From: Macrothele yani
Taxonomy: Eukaryota; Arthropoda; Arachnida; Araneae; Macrothelidae
NCBI GenBank assembly: GCA_039090855.1
Contig: CM077012.1
Span: 141,642,541 to 141,706,540 of the forward strand
DNA length: 64,000 nt
Reading direction: 5' to 3'
Positions 35,601-47,474 of this stretch are shown piece by piece. The notes under the pieces were generated by a model. It did not search any database and was not told where the DNA came from. It was given only the letters and a program-made list of their open reading frames with translations. The stretch's first letter is position 1; each line of letters opens with the position of its first letter. A program made the translations under genes and the position numbers.

Positions 35601-36144
35601 CAGAGAACCAAGTCAGTACACTGAAATTTTCACGCTCCTGAAACTTGATAAACAGCGATGCAAAAACGAATATTTTATGTACACGTTCAGTTTAACATTT
35701 TTATAATGGCAGTTCTAACATACAACCTCTATTTCAATAATTGCGCCATCTACGAGTATTTTCAACAGATATTGTATGAATTGGTACCTAATATAGTGTC
35801 CACTCGCTATTCTATTAATTTGTTCTTTCAAGATAACTCTGTGTTCAAATGGATTGTTTTTCATCATGGCAAGTTGTTTTGTAGCGCTGAAAAATACCCT
35901 GCTCGTTATAGAAAATTGCACACCAGGAAATATTTGTCCGAGCTCCATGTAAATTCGTGAGTATGTGTCAACAGTTGGCTTATGTAAATGATTCCAGTTG
36001 CAAACTAAATACGTGATGTGCGAGGGAAATAAAAGGGAAAAAATGGCTTGGCTTAGCTAAGTTTGGTCGTCTTCACCTGGGCGAGTAAATCACTGAATCG
36101 TAGTGATCTCGGTGGTAGAAGCACGTGACGTGTAATTAGTGAGA
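32666..36144. other. AT-rich sequence without supported features
   Basis: The longest frames (for example 100 codons at 35658) have no recognisable domain and A/T-driven composition. I see no exon of the ERG gene. Confidence 0.4.
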
Positions 36145-37181
36145 ATGCCTGACCTACGTCATCGGGAATCCTACAATCACGCCGCCACCTTTACCAGAGA
36201 CTTCATCACAGCTGTACGTGCGACTGGTGGCATCGATGGGGAAACTCATCGGGATGCAACAACTGTCGGCCGAATGTGGAGATAATGGTTGCAGAAACGT
36301 AACGTGCGCCACCGTAATGGAACTGTTGCACGTAGGCGGACGTCCGAACCCCTCGATATGCTCGTAGGTGTACGTTCGAACGCCACAAACTGCACTGAAC
36401 GACATTCGACAAGGTATACAGGTAGCCGTGGAGATCCTTGTATCGACACGGATTGTGAATCGCAGATTTGCGCTGTTGTTAGCCATTGCAACACCCGTCA
36501 GTCACTGTAATACATCGTCACGCAAGATTATATTGGTGCCGTACCACACATACCTGGCGGAACAAACGGAACCATGAAGAGCCTCGTTTCTGTCTCGGCG
36601 TGAATGATCGCCGATGGCGAGTCTAGAGACGATGTGTTCACCGGGATGATCTTGCTGCCATCCAAGAGCGTCATACGGCTCCTCAACCAGGTGTCACAGT
36701 TTGGGGAGCGCTCAGTTTCAAAAGCAGTTCGCCACTCATACGCATAGTTGGTACAATGACAGCACGACGATTCGACGAAGAGGTGCTGTAGCTAGTTTTG
36801 TCGCCGTATCTCTGTGGTATCTCTGATGCTCAGTTTCAGCAAGATAACGCCCACCCGCACTTTGCCAACGTCAATAGACAGGGCTTACAAGATGTCCAGG
36901 TGTTGCCCTTGCCAGAGCGATCCCCAAACGTCTCCCCAATAGAGAACTTGTGGGACATTATTGGCTGGTGACTTAACGCCTCTGTGCGACCCCCTTGCAA
37001 TGTCGATGAATTGTGAACACAGTTCAACGATGCATGGTCAGCGGTATCTCATGACACCATCTGGAAACTTTTTCACTGGATGCTACACCGTGTTGTCGAA
37101 TTTACAGCCCAGCATGATGGTCTTACGACCTACAGATTCAAGCCACACTATCCTGTCTCCTCGCCCATTGCTTTCGCATAA
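36145..37181 (+). pseudogene. Tc1-like transposase, family 5 (heavily broken)
   Basis: The N-terminal region reads TRDFITAVRATGGIDGETHR and DATTVGRMWR, then a TAA and WLQKRNVRHRNGT, an HTH block. Further on, in several frames, there are remnants of CVHRDDLAAIQE and GVTVWGALSF. Then come FQQDNAHPHFAN-like codons near 36836-36865 and SPNVSPIENLWDIIG-like codons near 36919-36965. The C-terminus is LTTYRFKPHYPVSSP. The element's right end may be GAGCAGTG at 37275-37282 before TA. No matching left end was found. Confidence 0.72.
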
Positions 37182-37289
37182 TTCCTGAAAAATTAAATCA
37201 CTCCTTTCTCATCTACTTCTCTACATGTCTGGTAAGTTTCGTGCATTCCTTCATGATGTGGCATATCCTATGTCGAGCAGTGTATTTCA

Positions 37290-38149
37290 CGCTTTATGCA
37301 CTACATGATTTGTTTATTCCTACCTACATGTCGGGAAGGATGACGTATTTTTATATCATTCCAAACGTACATTAGACAAATAAAGTATCAAAAACATTTT
37401 AAACATCTTAATGTGCCAGCATACCCTTAACGGTTATCTTCACTGACACATGAAAGAATTGATGCTCAAAAGTGTCCTGATGGACACTCTGGAGTAATAT
37501 TATGTTCTGCCAGCATGCAGGAATACCCAAAATATTCATTCTTTTATAATGTGTCTGTAAAATATATTCTCAAAAAATAAAACGCTATAAAACGAAAATG
37601 TCCTTCTTATGTTACCCTTTCACTATTAAGTTGAATACCATGCACTTCTGTTCAAGTATCCGTGTACTCTGACGTGCGCGTATAAATGGCATAGTTTCGT
37701 TCACAGCAAATACGTATTGCACAAACATAAGACAAACTCAGGAAACTTCTTTTCACGCCTTTTGAAAGTTTTGTGATAATTCAGCACTGTTGATTATGAT
37801 TCATAAGCAAACATGGCCCGAACGTTAAACTGGCATTCATATCTACACTGTGTAGACCGATCCTCAATCTAAGCAGTCTCAGTAAATGCTTAAAGAACGC
37901 CAGCCTGCTGCAAAATGGAAAATATTCTGATTTGGCTTTCCTCTGTCTGCCTTTTCAATCGCTCTAAAAATCAGAAAACTGCTGTCTAACATAATTCCCA
38001 AATCTACATTTTTTTTTCATTTTTTACGTTTGAGTACAACTTTTCCTACTACCGTATGTTACAAAAACTCAGTTTTCTATTTCCATTTGTCCAGAAATTG
38101 ATTATCACAATTTTTAGCAAGTCTTTTGTAAAAAATGTCGTGCTTATGT
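37290..38149. other. AT-rich sequence without supported features
   Basis: Nothing recognisable between the Tc1-like remnant and the satellite array. Confidence 0.35.
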
Positions 38150-39480
38150 TACCAGTTTGTCCGTCCGTCCGTCTGTACCCACGATATCTCTGCAACTGTT
38201 AGCCCGATTTGAAAAATTACTTTTGAATTGGGAAGCTTGAAATATGCGAATGATGATCCTTCATTTCGTCTTTTTTTACGATGTACAATTTCGCCGCTAG
38301 AGAGCGTAAATGAAGATGATGTCGAATTCAAAAATACGTTTTATTCCACATATTTGCTTCTAAATATCCAATTGAAAAAAAAATTGTCTTTCGATTCCAT
38401 TTATGTCGAAGAGTATTTTAGGTATAGTTACTTTTTCAAATTGCTCATAGATTTTCCGCTAGGGGGCGTAAAAGTAAATTACATTTGTCCCGATAACTCT
38501 TCTTCTAAAACTCCGATCTGAAAAATATTTTCTTCAGCGGATACAGCTCCCAATGGAGAATCTTTTGCATATAATTTCTAATTTTTAGCAAAGAATACTT
38601 TAGCCACCAGGAGGCGTAAGTGTTAATTTTTGCTTCTGATGTATTTGCCATAAAATCTGAGCTTCTAAAACATCCATTGAAAAAACTATTTCGTGGACTG
38701 ATGCCACTCACATCGTTAAACCTTTTCGGAATATTTTCTTCTTAAAATATTACACAGTTTCTCCGCCATGGGGCGTAGATGTATATCTTATTTTTGTCAA
38801 TATCTCTACTTCTAAGAGCCAGATTTGAAAAATTCCTTCTTTGCTGGATAGTGTTTTCGATGCGAAATGTCTTCCCTACAAATTCAAAATTTTCAAGTAA
38901 ATCATAGACTTTCCGCTAGGGGACACAAAGGCAAATTGAGTTTTCGGCGTTATTTCTGCTTCTAAAACTCCGATTTGAAACATTCTTCCTGTATCGCATA
39001 CAAGACCTGATGGAAAATATTTTTCCCAAAATTTCTAATGTTTGGTGAAGAATGGTTTGGCCACCAGGGGGCATAAGTGCTAATTTCTGCTTCTGATGTA
39101 CTTGTAGCAAACTCTGTGCTCCTGAAAACTCAACTAAATTACTTTTTTCTTGGACCGATACCGCTCATATGGAAAAACTTTTGGAGAATACTTTCTTTCT
39201 AAAATAATGCATGGTTTTCCCACCAGGGGACGTAAAGTCACATCTTATTTTTGTCGATATCTCTGTTTCTAACAGTCCGATTGATTTGAAAAATAATTTC
39301 TGTTTTGGAAAGAGTTTCCGGCGCGAAATGTTTCTCATATAAATTCATGTTTTTCTTAACGCACAAGTCTGCAACCACAGGCGTAAGCTCACGATTCCGT
39401 TTACAGCAATATCTGAGGGATTAAAAAACCGATTGAAAAACTTCTTTCTTCCGTCAGATGCTATTGTTTTCCATACCGGT
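38150..39480 (+). repeat. Diverged satellite: ~152-bp monomers in a 457-bp higher-order unit
   Basis: A landmark around CGCTAGGGGGCGTAAA or CCACCAGGGGGCGTAAG recurs at 38295, 38457, 38603, 38764, 38914, 39060, 39219 and 39371, spaced 146-162 bp apart. Variants alternate in a three-step cycle: the CGCTAGGGG type at 38457 and 38914, the GCCACCAGG type at 38603 and 39060, and a third type at 38764 and 39219, each 455-457 bp apart. Between landmarks are ATATCTCT, CTTCTAAAACTCCGAT and TTGAAAAAT blocks. No long open frame is kept. Confidence 0.85.
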
Positions 39481-39626
39481 TCTATTGACTTTGAATAGCT
39501 TTGATAAACTTAATTTGCGTCAGAACGGATTCAAAAGACGTGCTTATTACACCCAAAAATTCGGTGTCATCTTTCTTTTTATTGCTCTTGACACTTATTG
39601 CTTCGTTTTCCTATAGAAAGAAAATA

Positions 39627-41057
39627 CACTGACGGGAAAAAAATCCCAACACCAAGAAGGGGTTGTGTTAGATAAACGACAGTTGGTAGGCGGTGAGAGT
39701 ACATCTGTAAGATGACGTCTATGCAAATTTCGCGCTCGGCGCATACGTGTGGCGCTAGTAGCGCCCCTCGGAACATGCAAAGCAGGTTTGCTGTAAATAC
39801 GCGCTGTAACGCTCGTGAGCGTTAGTTATCGTTGAGATTCGACGTAGTGTGTTGATGTTAGTCAAGAATGCCTTTAAGAAGACGAAGAAGCCATTATCAA
39901 CAGCTCACGGAGTTTGAACGAGGTCGTGTAATAGGGCTACGAGAAGGTGGATTTTCGTTCCGAAATATTGCAGAACGACTTGGCAGGAATGTAGCCACTG
40001 TGCATGATTGTTGACAGCGGTGGTCAAGGGAAGGTACTGCTTCAAGAAGACCGGGTTCCGGCCGGGCACGTGGCACTACTGAGAGGGAATGCCGCCGTGT
40101 ACGGCGTATGGCCGTGGCGCATCGTACCGCGTCTGTGGCAGCAATTCGAGCTGCAGTTGCCACCACAGTGACACAACGAACTGTTACAAATCGCTTACTT
40201 GAAGGACAGCTCCGAGCCAGACACCCTGTAGCGTTCATTTCACTTACTCCAAACCACTGCCGTTTGCGACGTCAGTGGTGTCAAGCTAGAGCTCATTGGA
40301 GGACGGAGTGGAGATCTGTTGTGTTTTCTAATGAAAGCCGGTTCTGCCTGGGTGCCAGTGATGGCCGTGTGTTGGTTAGAAGGAGGCCAGGTGAGCGCCT
40401 GCAACCAACCTGTCTGCGGCCGAGACACACTGGACCTACATCCGGAGTTATGGTCTGGGGAGCAATTTCCTATGACAGCAGGAGAACTCTCGTGGTTATC
40501 CCACGCACCCTGACGGCACAGTTGTACGTCGTTCTGGTGATTCAACCTGTTGTGCTGCCATTCATGAACAGCATTCCAGGGGGTGTTTTCCAACAGGATA
40601 ACACTCGCCCGCATACCACTGTTGTAACTCAACAGCTCTACAGAGTGTCGACATGTTGCCGTGGCCTGCTAGATCACCAGATCTTTCACCAATCGAGCAC
40701 GTATGGGACATCATTGGACGACAACTCCAGCGTCATCCCCAACCAGCATTAATCGTCCCTGTATTGACCGACCAAGTGCAACAGGCATGGAACTCCATCC
40801 CACAAACTGACATCCAGCACCTGTACGAAACAATGCATGAACGTTTGCGTGCTTGCATTCAACATTCTGGCGGTTACACCGGTTATTAATGTACCAGCAT
40901 TTCACATTTAAAATGGCTCTTCTCGCGCTTACATTAAGCTGTGATCTTGAAACCTTAATCGATTAAATATGTTACCTATACAAATGTATTGCCGCCATTT
41001 CATTCCTCTACAACTATTTTTTCGTGGTGTTGGGATTCTTTTTTTTTTCTGTCAGTG
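39627..41057 (+). mobile_element. Tc1-like DNA transposon, family 6 (best-preserved frame)
   Basis: Ends CACTGACGGGAAAAAAATCC and the complement ending TTTCTGTCAGTG, flanked by TA at 39625-39626 and 41058-41059, with an inner CCAACACCA / TGGTGTTGG match. Length is 1431 bp with about 240 bp before and 170 bp after the transposase. Confidence 0.93.
39868..40889 (+). pseudogene. Tc1-like transposase, family 6 (nearly full frame)
   Basis: The frame starts MPLRRRRSHYQQLTEFERGR, with HTH1 GLREGGFSFRNIAERLGRNV and a GRPR-like linker (RRPGSGRARGTTERE). HTH2 is TASVAAIRAAVATTVTQRTV. The catalytic core has VVFSNESRFCL, where active enzymes have FSDES, so the first catalytic D is N. The second D is present in FQQDNTRPHT and the third residue in SPDLSPIEHVWD. 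A TGA replaces W after ATVHDC near 40012. A one-base shift near 40640 moves the last part to a second frame, which ends IQHSGGYTGY. Three separate lesions leave it inactive, yet most of the length remains open. Confidence 0.9.
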
Positions 41058-41131
41058 TATATGCAATGTTTCCTTTAAGATAGATTTTCGGGTTTTCTCA
41101 ACTTGCCATAACGAATTCGTTTTATGAAATA

Positions 41132-42330
41132 CACTCAGCTGACAAAACATTAGATTTACCTACCTAAAAGCGTTTTGGTCCTCCTCTAGCACGAATAACA
41201 GCCTGTACACGCCGAGGCATCGACTCCACCTGATGCCGGAGGGTTTCCGCAGATAATGCCAGCCGTGCATGTTGCAGCATTGTCCACAACTCCGCCCCAA
41301 ACGTCGGTTCAGGCTCCATTGATTTGATGTTACCCTCCACGGCATCCCAGAGAGCTTCCACAGGGTTTAAATCCGGGAGATTTGGGGGATCACTGAATGG
41401 TTCCAAATTCAGATGAGTGTTACTCAATCCATTCCTGGATTGTTGTGTCCCAGTGGGGCGGCACATTGTCCTTCTGAAACAGACCATTGGGCGCAGAATG
41501 CCATGAAATCGTGTTCGTGATTAGCCAGCACATGCTGGTAGCGCGCAGCGGTTAAGCACCTCTTCAGACACACTAAGGGACTTATGTCACAAAAGAAGGC
41601 TCCCCAAACCATCATAGAGCCACCACCGCCTTGAACAGAGCCAACCTGGCACGACGGGGACATGGCCTCATGCTATCGACGCCACACCCGCACCCTCCCG
41701 TCAGCTCCGTGCAGCTAAAAATGGGATTCATCTGATCACACGACGCGGCGCCGCTTTTGATAGGTGCAGTTTTGTTGTTCCGGGCACCAGGCGAGGCGTA
41801 ATGCCAGATGACGAACAGTCAACAGTGGCACAAAAGTAGGGCGTCGGCACTCGTAGCCCAGGGTATTCATCGTGCGCTGTACAGTTTGCTTGCTGACGCT
41901 GCTTGGACCTCCCACATTTAACCCGGATGTGATTTGTTCTGCCGCTTCTAAGCGGTCGGTCTGTACGAGCCAGGATAATCTACATAGACCCCGGTCATCA
42001 ATGACGTGTGGTTGGCCAGCGATTGCTCTCTGGGCGCTGGTACGTCCGACAATGGTATACTCGCGGTACACCCTTGATACCGTTGCCCTCAGGAACCCTA
42101 GTGTTCTTAGCCCTTGGACTCATCTGTCTTGAGGCGACAAAACGTGCCCGATCAAAGTCGCTCAGATCACCACTTTTTTCCCATGCCCGTCGATTGCGAC
42201 ACACCGTTGGGGAGACCTGCTGCCCACCAATTTATTACTTGCGTTCGGTTTACGTCTGTTCCACGCTGCGCGGGGTATGCCCATGTCAACTGCTTATTAC
42301 CCCTATCTCTAATGTTTTGTCTACTGAGGG
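41132..42330 (-). mobile_element. Tc1-like DNA transposon, family 2 (full-length)
   Basis: Ends CACTCAGCTGACAAAACATTA and TAATGTTTTGTCTACTGAGGG. A TA lies at 41130-41131, and the right TA has changed to CA. The 1199-bp copy supplies the reference for the deleted relative at 18636-19050. Confidence 0.88.
41164..42204 (-). pseudogene. Tc1-like transposase, family 2 (frameshifted)
   Basis: The N-terminus contains WEKSGDLSDFDRARFVASRQ. The next frame has EYTIVGRTSAQRAIAGQPHV and SGLNVGGPSSVSKQTVQRTM (second HTH). The third frame has VQGGGGSMMVWGAFFCDISP, and the last has LPDLNPVEALWDAVEG, which holds the third acidic residue. It ends SMPRRVQAVIRARGGPKRF. The first catalytic D sits in a decayed region (WSDE-like, near 41735) and the second is in SEGQCAAPLGH, decayed from DNAxxH. 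At least three frameshifts. Confidence 0.85.
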
Positions 42331-43350
42331 CACATATGTCCTGTTATGCCAGAAATATGAATGGTCTCTCAAAAAAGAGAGAGAGAAAGAAATTACTTCT
42401 CTAATTTTTATGGGATCTTGTACTTAAAGCTGTACAAATGGTTAACTGCATTGATAGATTCACATTTACATGTGATAAACTGATTGCTGTTGACGCAAGA
42501 TTTTAGGAAAGTGAAGAAATCGGTGCTCCTATTTGATCAATAAAGAGTGTACTTCTTTTTAATTTTTTGGAATACAAAAGGTTTCGTTTTCCTGATTTAC
42601 GCTCTCTTCGCTCGCTTGAGTGTAACAGTTTCAGGGATACAAATGAAAGTATGGCCCATTTTTCTTGTAAAATCTTGGTAGATATTCCCTCAAGAATCCT
42701 TGTAAATAATCACAATTATGCTTTCTTCGCTTAAACACTTCTCCAAGAATTTATTAACCTTTAGAACGTTTCGAAAAATCCTTATTAAGTTACTACATCT
42801 TGCCTTAAACTCACATTTTCTTCTCTCTGGCAGCTCATGGGTAGATATCAGTTATCTTGCATTTTCCTAACCGTTAGTTACTTTTATTTTATTTCTCATG
42901 TACCTAACAGTGTTTTGAATACTATGTTCGGTTTAATCGATTTTGGGGAGGTAAACTCTTATTTCCTTTCGCCTGCTATTTACTAACTTGTGGATAATTT
43001 TGTGGTTTTGTTTGCATTTTTAAAATCGGCACTGTCTTTACAACGTGCTACAACTTCCTCTAATCTTCGTTTTTTTTATTTTTTCAATGAAATTTTCAAT
43101 GTCAGTTTCACTTCTATTTATCACAGTAATCTGTTGCAGTTTTTGATGTGAAAGTAATTGTTGGAATAACAGACTCCAGCTTTCACGAAAGATAAAATCA
43201 GTGAAACGACTCGTCTTACAGTCTTAAATTTTTTATGAATCTGATGTTTCTCAATTCATGAACGTTTCATGAAACAAAAACAGGGTTGCACAAGAAGATT
43301 TTTGAAATATTAGGGGAAAATAACAATAGGAACTACGTGTTTTGTATATA
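42331..43350. other. AT-rich sequence without supported features
   Basis: Nothing recognisable apart from a short GA-rich run near 42371-42388. Confidence 0.35.
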
Positions 43351-44768
43351 CACTGCCTGACAGAGAAAATGCCACACCATGAAGGAATGCTCGAAAACAC
43401 ACCAAACGGCACACACAGACAGCCAAGTTGGTCCTGAGCAAATGATTTAATGGTCACATACAGACTAAGCTCCAGTGGCCTAATATGCAGGATGATCAGT
43501 AACGAGTGTGGCCCCCATTTTGGGCGATACAGCGTTGAGTCCAGCGTGGCATCGAGGAAATGAGAGTCCGAATAGAGTCCTGTGGTATCATGGACCATGT
43601 GGTGTTGATCCGAGTCCTCAGTTCGTCTTCATTTTGCGGGGACGGGGGCTACTCAACCGACGTCCAATCGTGTCGCACAGATACTCGATGGGAGAGAGGT
43701 CGGGGGGTCGTGCTGGCCGCGGAAGCATCCGCACACCATCTAAATCATCCAGGCTCATCCGAGCGGTATGCTACCGGGCGTTATCCTGTTGAAAATCGGA
43801 GTTTGGGATGCCCTGCAGATACGGTAGTGCCACGGGCCGTGGCACCTCGTCAGCGTGGCGGCGTACCGTCAATGTGCTCGTAATGCGTACCAGCGGTGAG
43901 CAGCTGTTGGCGCTGATAGCACCCCACACCATGATGCCACGTTGCCGGGCCGTGTGGCGCTCCACAATGGCGGAGGAATCTGCCCGTTGGCCACGTCGCC
44001 TCCAGACTCTCACACGGCGATCATCCGTGGTGAAGGAGAACAGCGATTCCTCGCTGAACACCACACTGTGCCACTCAGCACCCCACGCAGCTCTGGAGCG
44101 ACACCACGCCAAACGGTAACGACGATGGCTCTCTGTTAAGGGTAGCCTTCACAACGGACGGCTGGACATCAAACCAGACGCAGTCAATTGGCGCGACACT
44201 GTCTGCGTTGATATCGGATCATCCAAGCCTCCCCGTACAATCCGCAAAATATCGCTCGTTGTTCCCTGTGGATCCACTACGGCATGATGTCGGATACGAC
44301 GATCGGTGCGCTCGGACGGACGTCCCCGTGTTCCGGTACCCCTACGACGTTACACAGATCCTTCCCGGGACCACTGTCTTGAAATGTGACCGACAGTTGT
44401 GGCATCACGTTGCGTTTCTTCCGCAATACGATGCAAGGACCATCCGGCGGTACGAGGGCCTACGATGACACCTCTCATGAACTCATCCGTTTGACTAAAT
44501 CGCGTACAACGGCTTCTTAATGGCATTGGCAACCCCTTGTTCATTCTCCAGACACGGTTACAACACAACCACTTACTTCTCGCGGCCGTGACGACGTCTC
44601 GACTGATGGCCTCACGGACACGTTGTTCGCTTATATCACGCGCGCCGTTCGTGTGATTGGCCTGCATATGCAGTCTTTTGCATAACATGTACGTGTGAAC
44701 CCACCCTGCAATTTGCATGGGGCTGCGTTTACGTCCTCGTGGTGTGGCATTTTCTCTGTCAGGCAGTG
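43351..44768 (-). mobile_element. Tc1-like DNA transposon, family 7 (complete, dead)
   Basis: Inverted ends CACTGCCTGACAGAGAAAAT and ATTTTCTCTGTCAGGCAGTG match exactly over 20 bp and continue with GCCACACCA / TGGTGTGGC. TA flanks at 43349-43350 and 44769-44770. Length 1418 bp. The clean ends suggest a rather recent insertion. Confidence 0.94.
43480..44526 (-). pseudogene. Tc1-like transposase, family 7 (broken)
   Basis: Starts MPLRSRCTRFSQTDEFMRGV, then IVGPRTAGWSLHRIAEETQR and DATTVGHISRQWSREGS (HTH1) before a TGA. The core has LAWCRSRAAWGAEWHSVVFS followed by EESLFSF, so the first catalytic D is E. It has MVWGAISANSCSPLVRITST and FQQDNAR (second D), then PPDLSPIEYLCDTIGRRL in a further frame with the third E. 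The C-terminus reads KMGATLVTDHPAY. Several stops and frameshifts. Confidence 0.87.
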
Positions 44769-44801
44769 TATTTTCCAACTAACATGTAATAACCAACGCC
44801 G

Positions 44802-45021
44802 CACCGGTGGCGCAGTGGAATAAGCGCTGGCTTGTGACCATTCGTCCGAGATGTGTCTGGGTTCGTACCCCTGTGAGACCTGGGTTTGTTTGTTTTTTCA
44901 TCTTACGACACTGGCTCTCTAAATTTCCTGGAACCCATGGCCATAAATTAGGGACGGGCGGCTGCTTCTGCCCATCGAATTGCTCGTGGTGGTCGTTAAA
45001 CCCCAAAGAAAGAAAAAAAAA
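44802..45021 (+). mobile_element. tRNA-derived SINE (copy 10)
   Basis: Head GCCGCACCGGTGGCGCAGTGG, B box GGGTTCGTACCCC, then TTTGTTTGTTTTTTC, CATAAATTAGGGACGGGCGG, GCTCGTGGTGGTCGTTAAACC and an A-rich tail. It lies about 33 bp downstream of the family 7 transposon. Confidence 0.82.
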
Positions 45022-46044
45022 GTAATAATCAACCAACTGCTAGCTCTCCGAAAAATAATTCACATTGTAGTCTTTCGTAAAAAGAAGTGCACTGTTAGGT
45101 GCTCATTGAAATAACTTTTTTTTCTACAATAGACTGACGCGAACATTTTAGAAGCTTTCGACTCATGGAGGAGACTTAATTGTGGTTATCCAGACAAATC
45201 GTTCATGTGTTGCTACCTTTTTTATCGCATACTTACGTGAAACTGGACGTTCTAATTCAATGCATCAGCAAAATAAAAATGCAAGAATCTTAAATTCTTC
45301 TCTTCATAGGCCTGGTTTTTTTTTTTTTTTCGATATAACACCTGACTTTAGAAGAAGATGCAAAAAAACCTGAAAGCACTCGTCATTACGAAATGCTGAT
45401 ATATGAATGTAATTAACTTTTTAAATCTTTATACTTAAATGTAAAAAGTACGTAAACGTTTTCTTTGTGAACGTATGGATAGTAAGTTTTATTTATATAT
45501 TAGTATTTGTATTTATTAGTATATCCATGTTTATTTTTGTTGAATCTATGAAATTGTTTAACAATTGCTTACAACTGTCTTAATTTATTCTCCACTATAA
45601 TTCTGATCATCATTAGTACTTCAAAAGGTTCAGTAAAAACTTTCTGGTTCATGGGTGAAAGAAATTGGGAGGCATAGCTCCAGTCTAATATGAAATGTAT
45701 CGTTTACCGTTAATGGAAATTTAACAGATAAAAATCAACTTATCTTTTGCCTGTTCCTTTGTAAAGGTGATTCGCAGTTATTGATTTTAAATTACTCAAA
45801 CGAAACGTGCATTCTTTCCTCTAATGACAGGAAATATTGAATAAACATTTAAATCGCACCTGGTATCTCTACCATTATTTTTGTTTTATTAAGTAACCAA
45901 AGCTTTTGAACAGTTATCCCTGAAGTCTTACGGTAGTAAATTTTTATCGTCAGTTTTATGGCTTATAGTTTCACTGAGAAACTTAATATCCAATATGAGT
46001 ACTTCCCAAATATTTCTGGTTTTGATGCAAAGTGATTCGTGCTA
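45022..46044. other. AT-rich sequence without supported features
   Basis: Contains a poly(T) run near 45317-45330. No gene seen. Confidence 0.35.
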
Positions 46045-46215
46045 AAAACGGTAGAAGTCAAAATATCGACTAAACACGATAGAACACAAATGTAGCATAC
46101 ATATACTACATGTAATAAAACTTTACTGCTAAAACACACACCACGTGAGATCTTTCGAGGATCACAACGTCCCCGTCTTCAGTTGTAACATTCACGAGCA
46201 AGACCAAGATATATA

Positions 46216-47431
46216 CACTATCTACCAACAAGTAATTGGACACCCCTGCAATCGACGATATCTGCGGTCCTGATACACATCACGGCCGCCGCCGTTAAAT
46301 ATCGTGTGGGAAACAACAATGCAACCAGTCGCATGCAAGATGCCACGCAGTTCGGAGCTCTCTGATTTCGAGATAGGTGTAATCATCGGGTATCACAGAA
46401 ATGGCCGATCCATACGTGACATATCCAGCGAGTTGAAGTACCCAAAATCGACAGTGGCCTACGTGATTGGCAAGTAGAAGATGAGAGGTGACTGTCGGAA
46501 TGTGCCCCGACCCGGCAGACCCACAAAACTTGGAGTTAGAGACCGACGCGTGCTGGCGAGAGAAATTCGGAAGGACCGCATCTTATCGATGGGCCATATC
46601 CGTGAGGAATTTCAACAAGCATCCGGGAGTGTTCTTTTGATGAATACCATCCGTAAGGAAATCCATCTGCTCGGTTATCATGGACGTGCTGCCGCCCACA
46701 AGCCTTTGATCATCAAGTCCAATAGCGCTGCTCGGCTAAAGTGGTGCAAAGAACGTCGACAGTGGACCGTTGAACAGTGGAAACAGGTTCTCTGGAGGGA
46801 CGAATCAAGGTTCACCCTCTACCGTTCGGATGGCAGGGTCTGAGTTTGGCGTCTGCCTGGAGAACGCCTCCTGCCGGAATGTATTGTGCCAACTGTGAAG
46901 TTCGGCGGCGGTGGAATTATTCTATGGGGGTGTTTCTCCTGGTATGGCACGGGACCCTTGGTCGCAAATCCTGGTAGACTCAACGAGACCTACTGCACCA
47001 TTTTGGATGACCATGCGCTTCCTACGTTGTGGCAGTTTTACGGGGTGGACACATGTTACTTTTAGGATGACAATGCCACCTGTCATGTTGCGAGGTCCAC
47101 CATGGCTTGGTATGGTGACAGTGGGGTTAATCGAATGGACTGGCCTGCGCAGAGCCCGGACCTTAATCCTATCGAGCATCTCTGGGACGAGTTGGAGCGT
47201 CGACTTAAGGGGCGCCCCCACCGTCAGAAATCGGTGAAGGAACTGACCTGTCTTCTCCAAGCCGAGTGGAAGAAAGTACCGCTAGCCGTCGTACAACGTC
47301 TGGTTCAGAGTATGCCCCGGAGAATCGTAGCTGTAATCGCCGCTCCTGGAGGCTTCACCAACTATTGAAGGTGAATAAACTTCGTTTTCCTTTGCTGCCA
47401 CAGGTGTCCAATTACTTGTTGGTAGACAGTG
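46216..47431 (+). mobile_element. Tc1-like DNA transposon, family 1 copy C, inside Penelope copy 1
   Basis: 1216 bp, ends CACTATCTACCAACAAGTAA and the complement ending TAGACAGTG, TA at 46214-46215 and 47432-47433. It has the same length, the same 3-bp deletion in the transposase (ACTCAACGAGACC) and the same outer and inner flanks as copy D. Confidence 0.94.
46340..47368 (+). pseudogene. Tc1-like transposase, copy C (single frame, three stops)
   Basis: 343 codons stay in one frame from MPRSSELSDFEIGVIIGY to IVAVIAAPGGFTNY. Stops are a TAG in place of W in VIGK-KMRG (near 46476), a TGA in GRV-VWRL (near 46841), and a TAG in place of Q in YF-DDNAT (near 47064). WRDES replaces WSDES, but the first catalytic D is kept, as are D in DDNATCH and E in SPDLNPIEHLWDEL. 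The first and third stops are shared with copy D. Confidence 0.9.
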
Positions 47432-47474
47432 TATAACGCACCATCGTCAGAATCCGACAATATCACAACGCCAT

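Noticed and set aside
35658..35960. 100-codon open frame on the plus strand
   Set aside because: No motif, start context or splice support, and A/T-driven composition. I regard it as chance.
38150..39480. CRISPR-like spaced repeats
   Set aside because: The whole monomer is homologous, not just a short repeat with unique spacers, and this is animal DNA.
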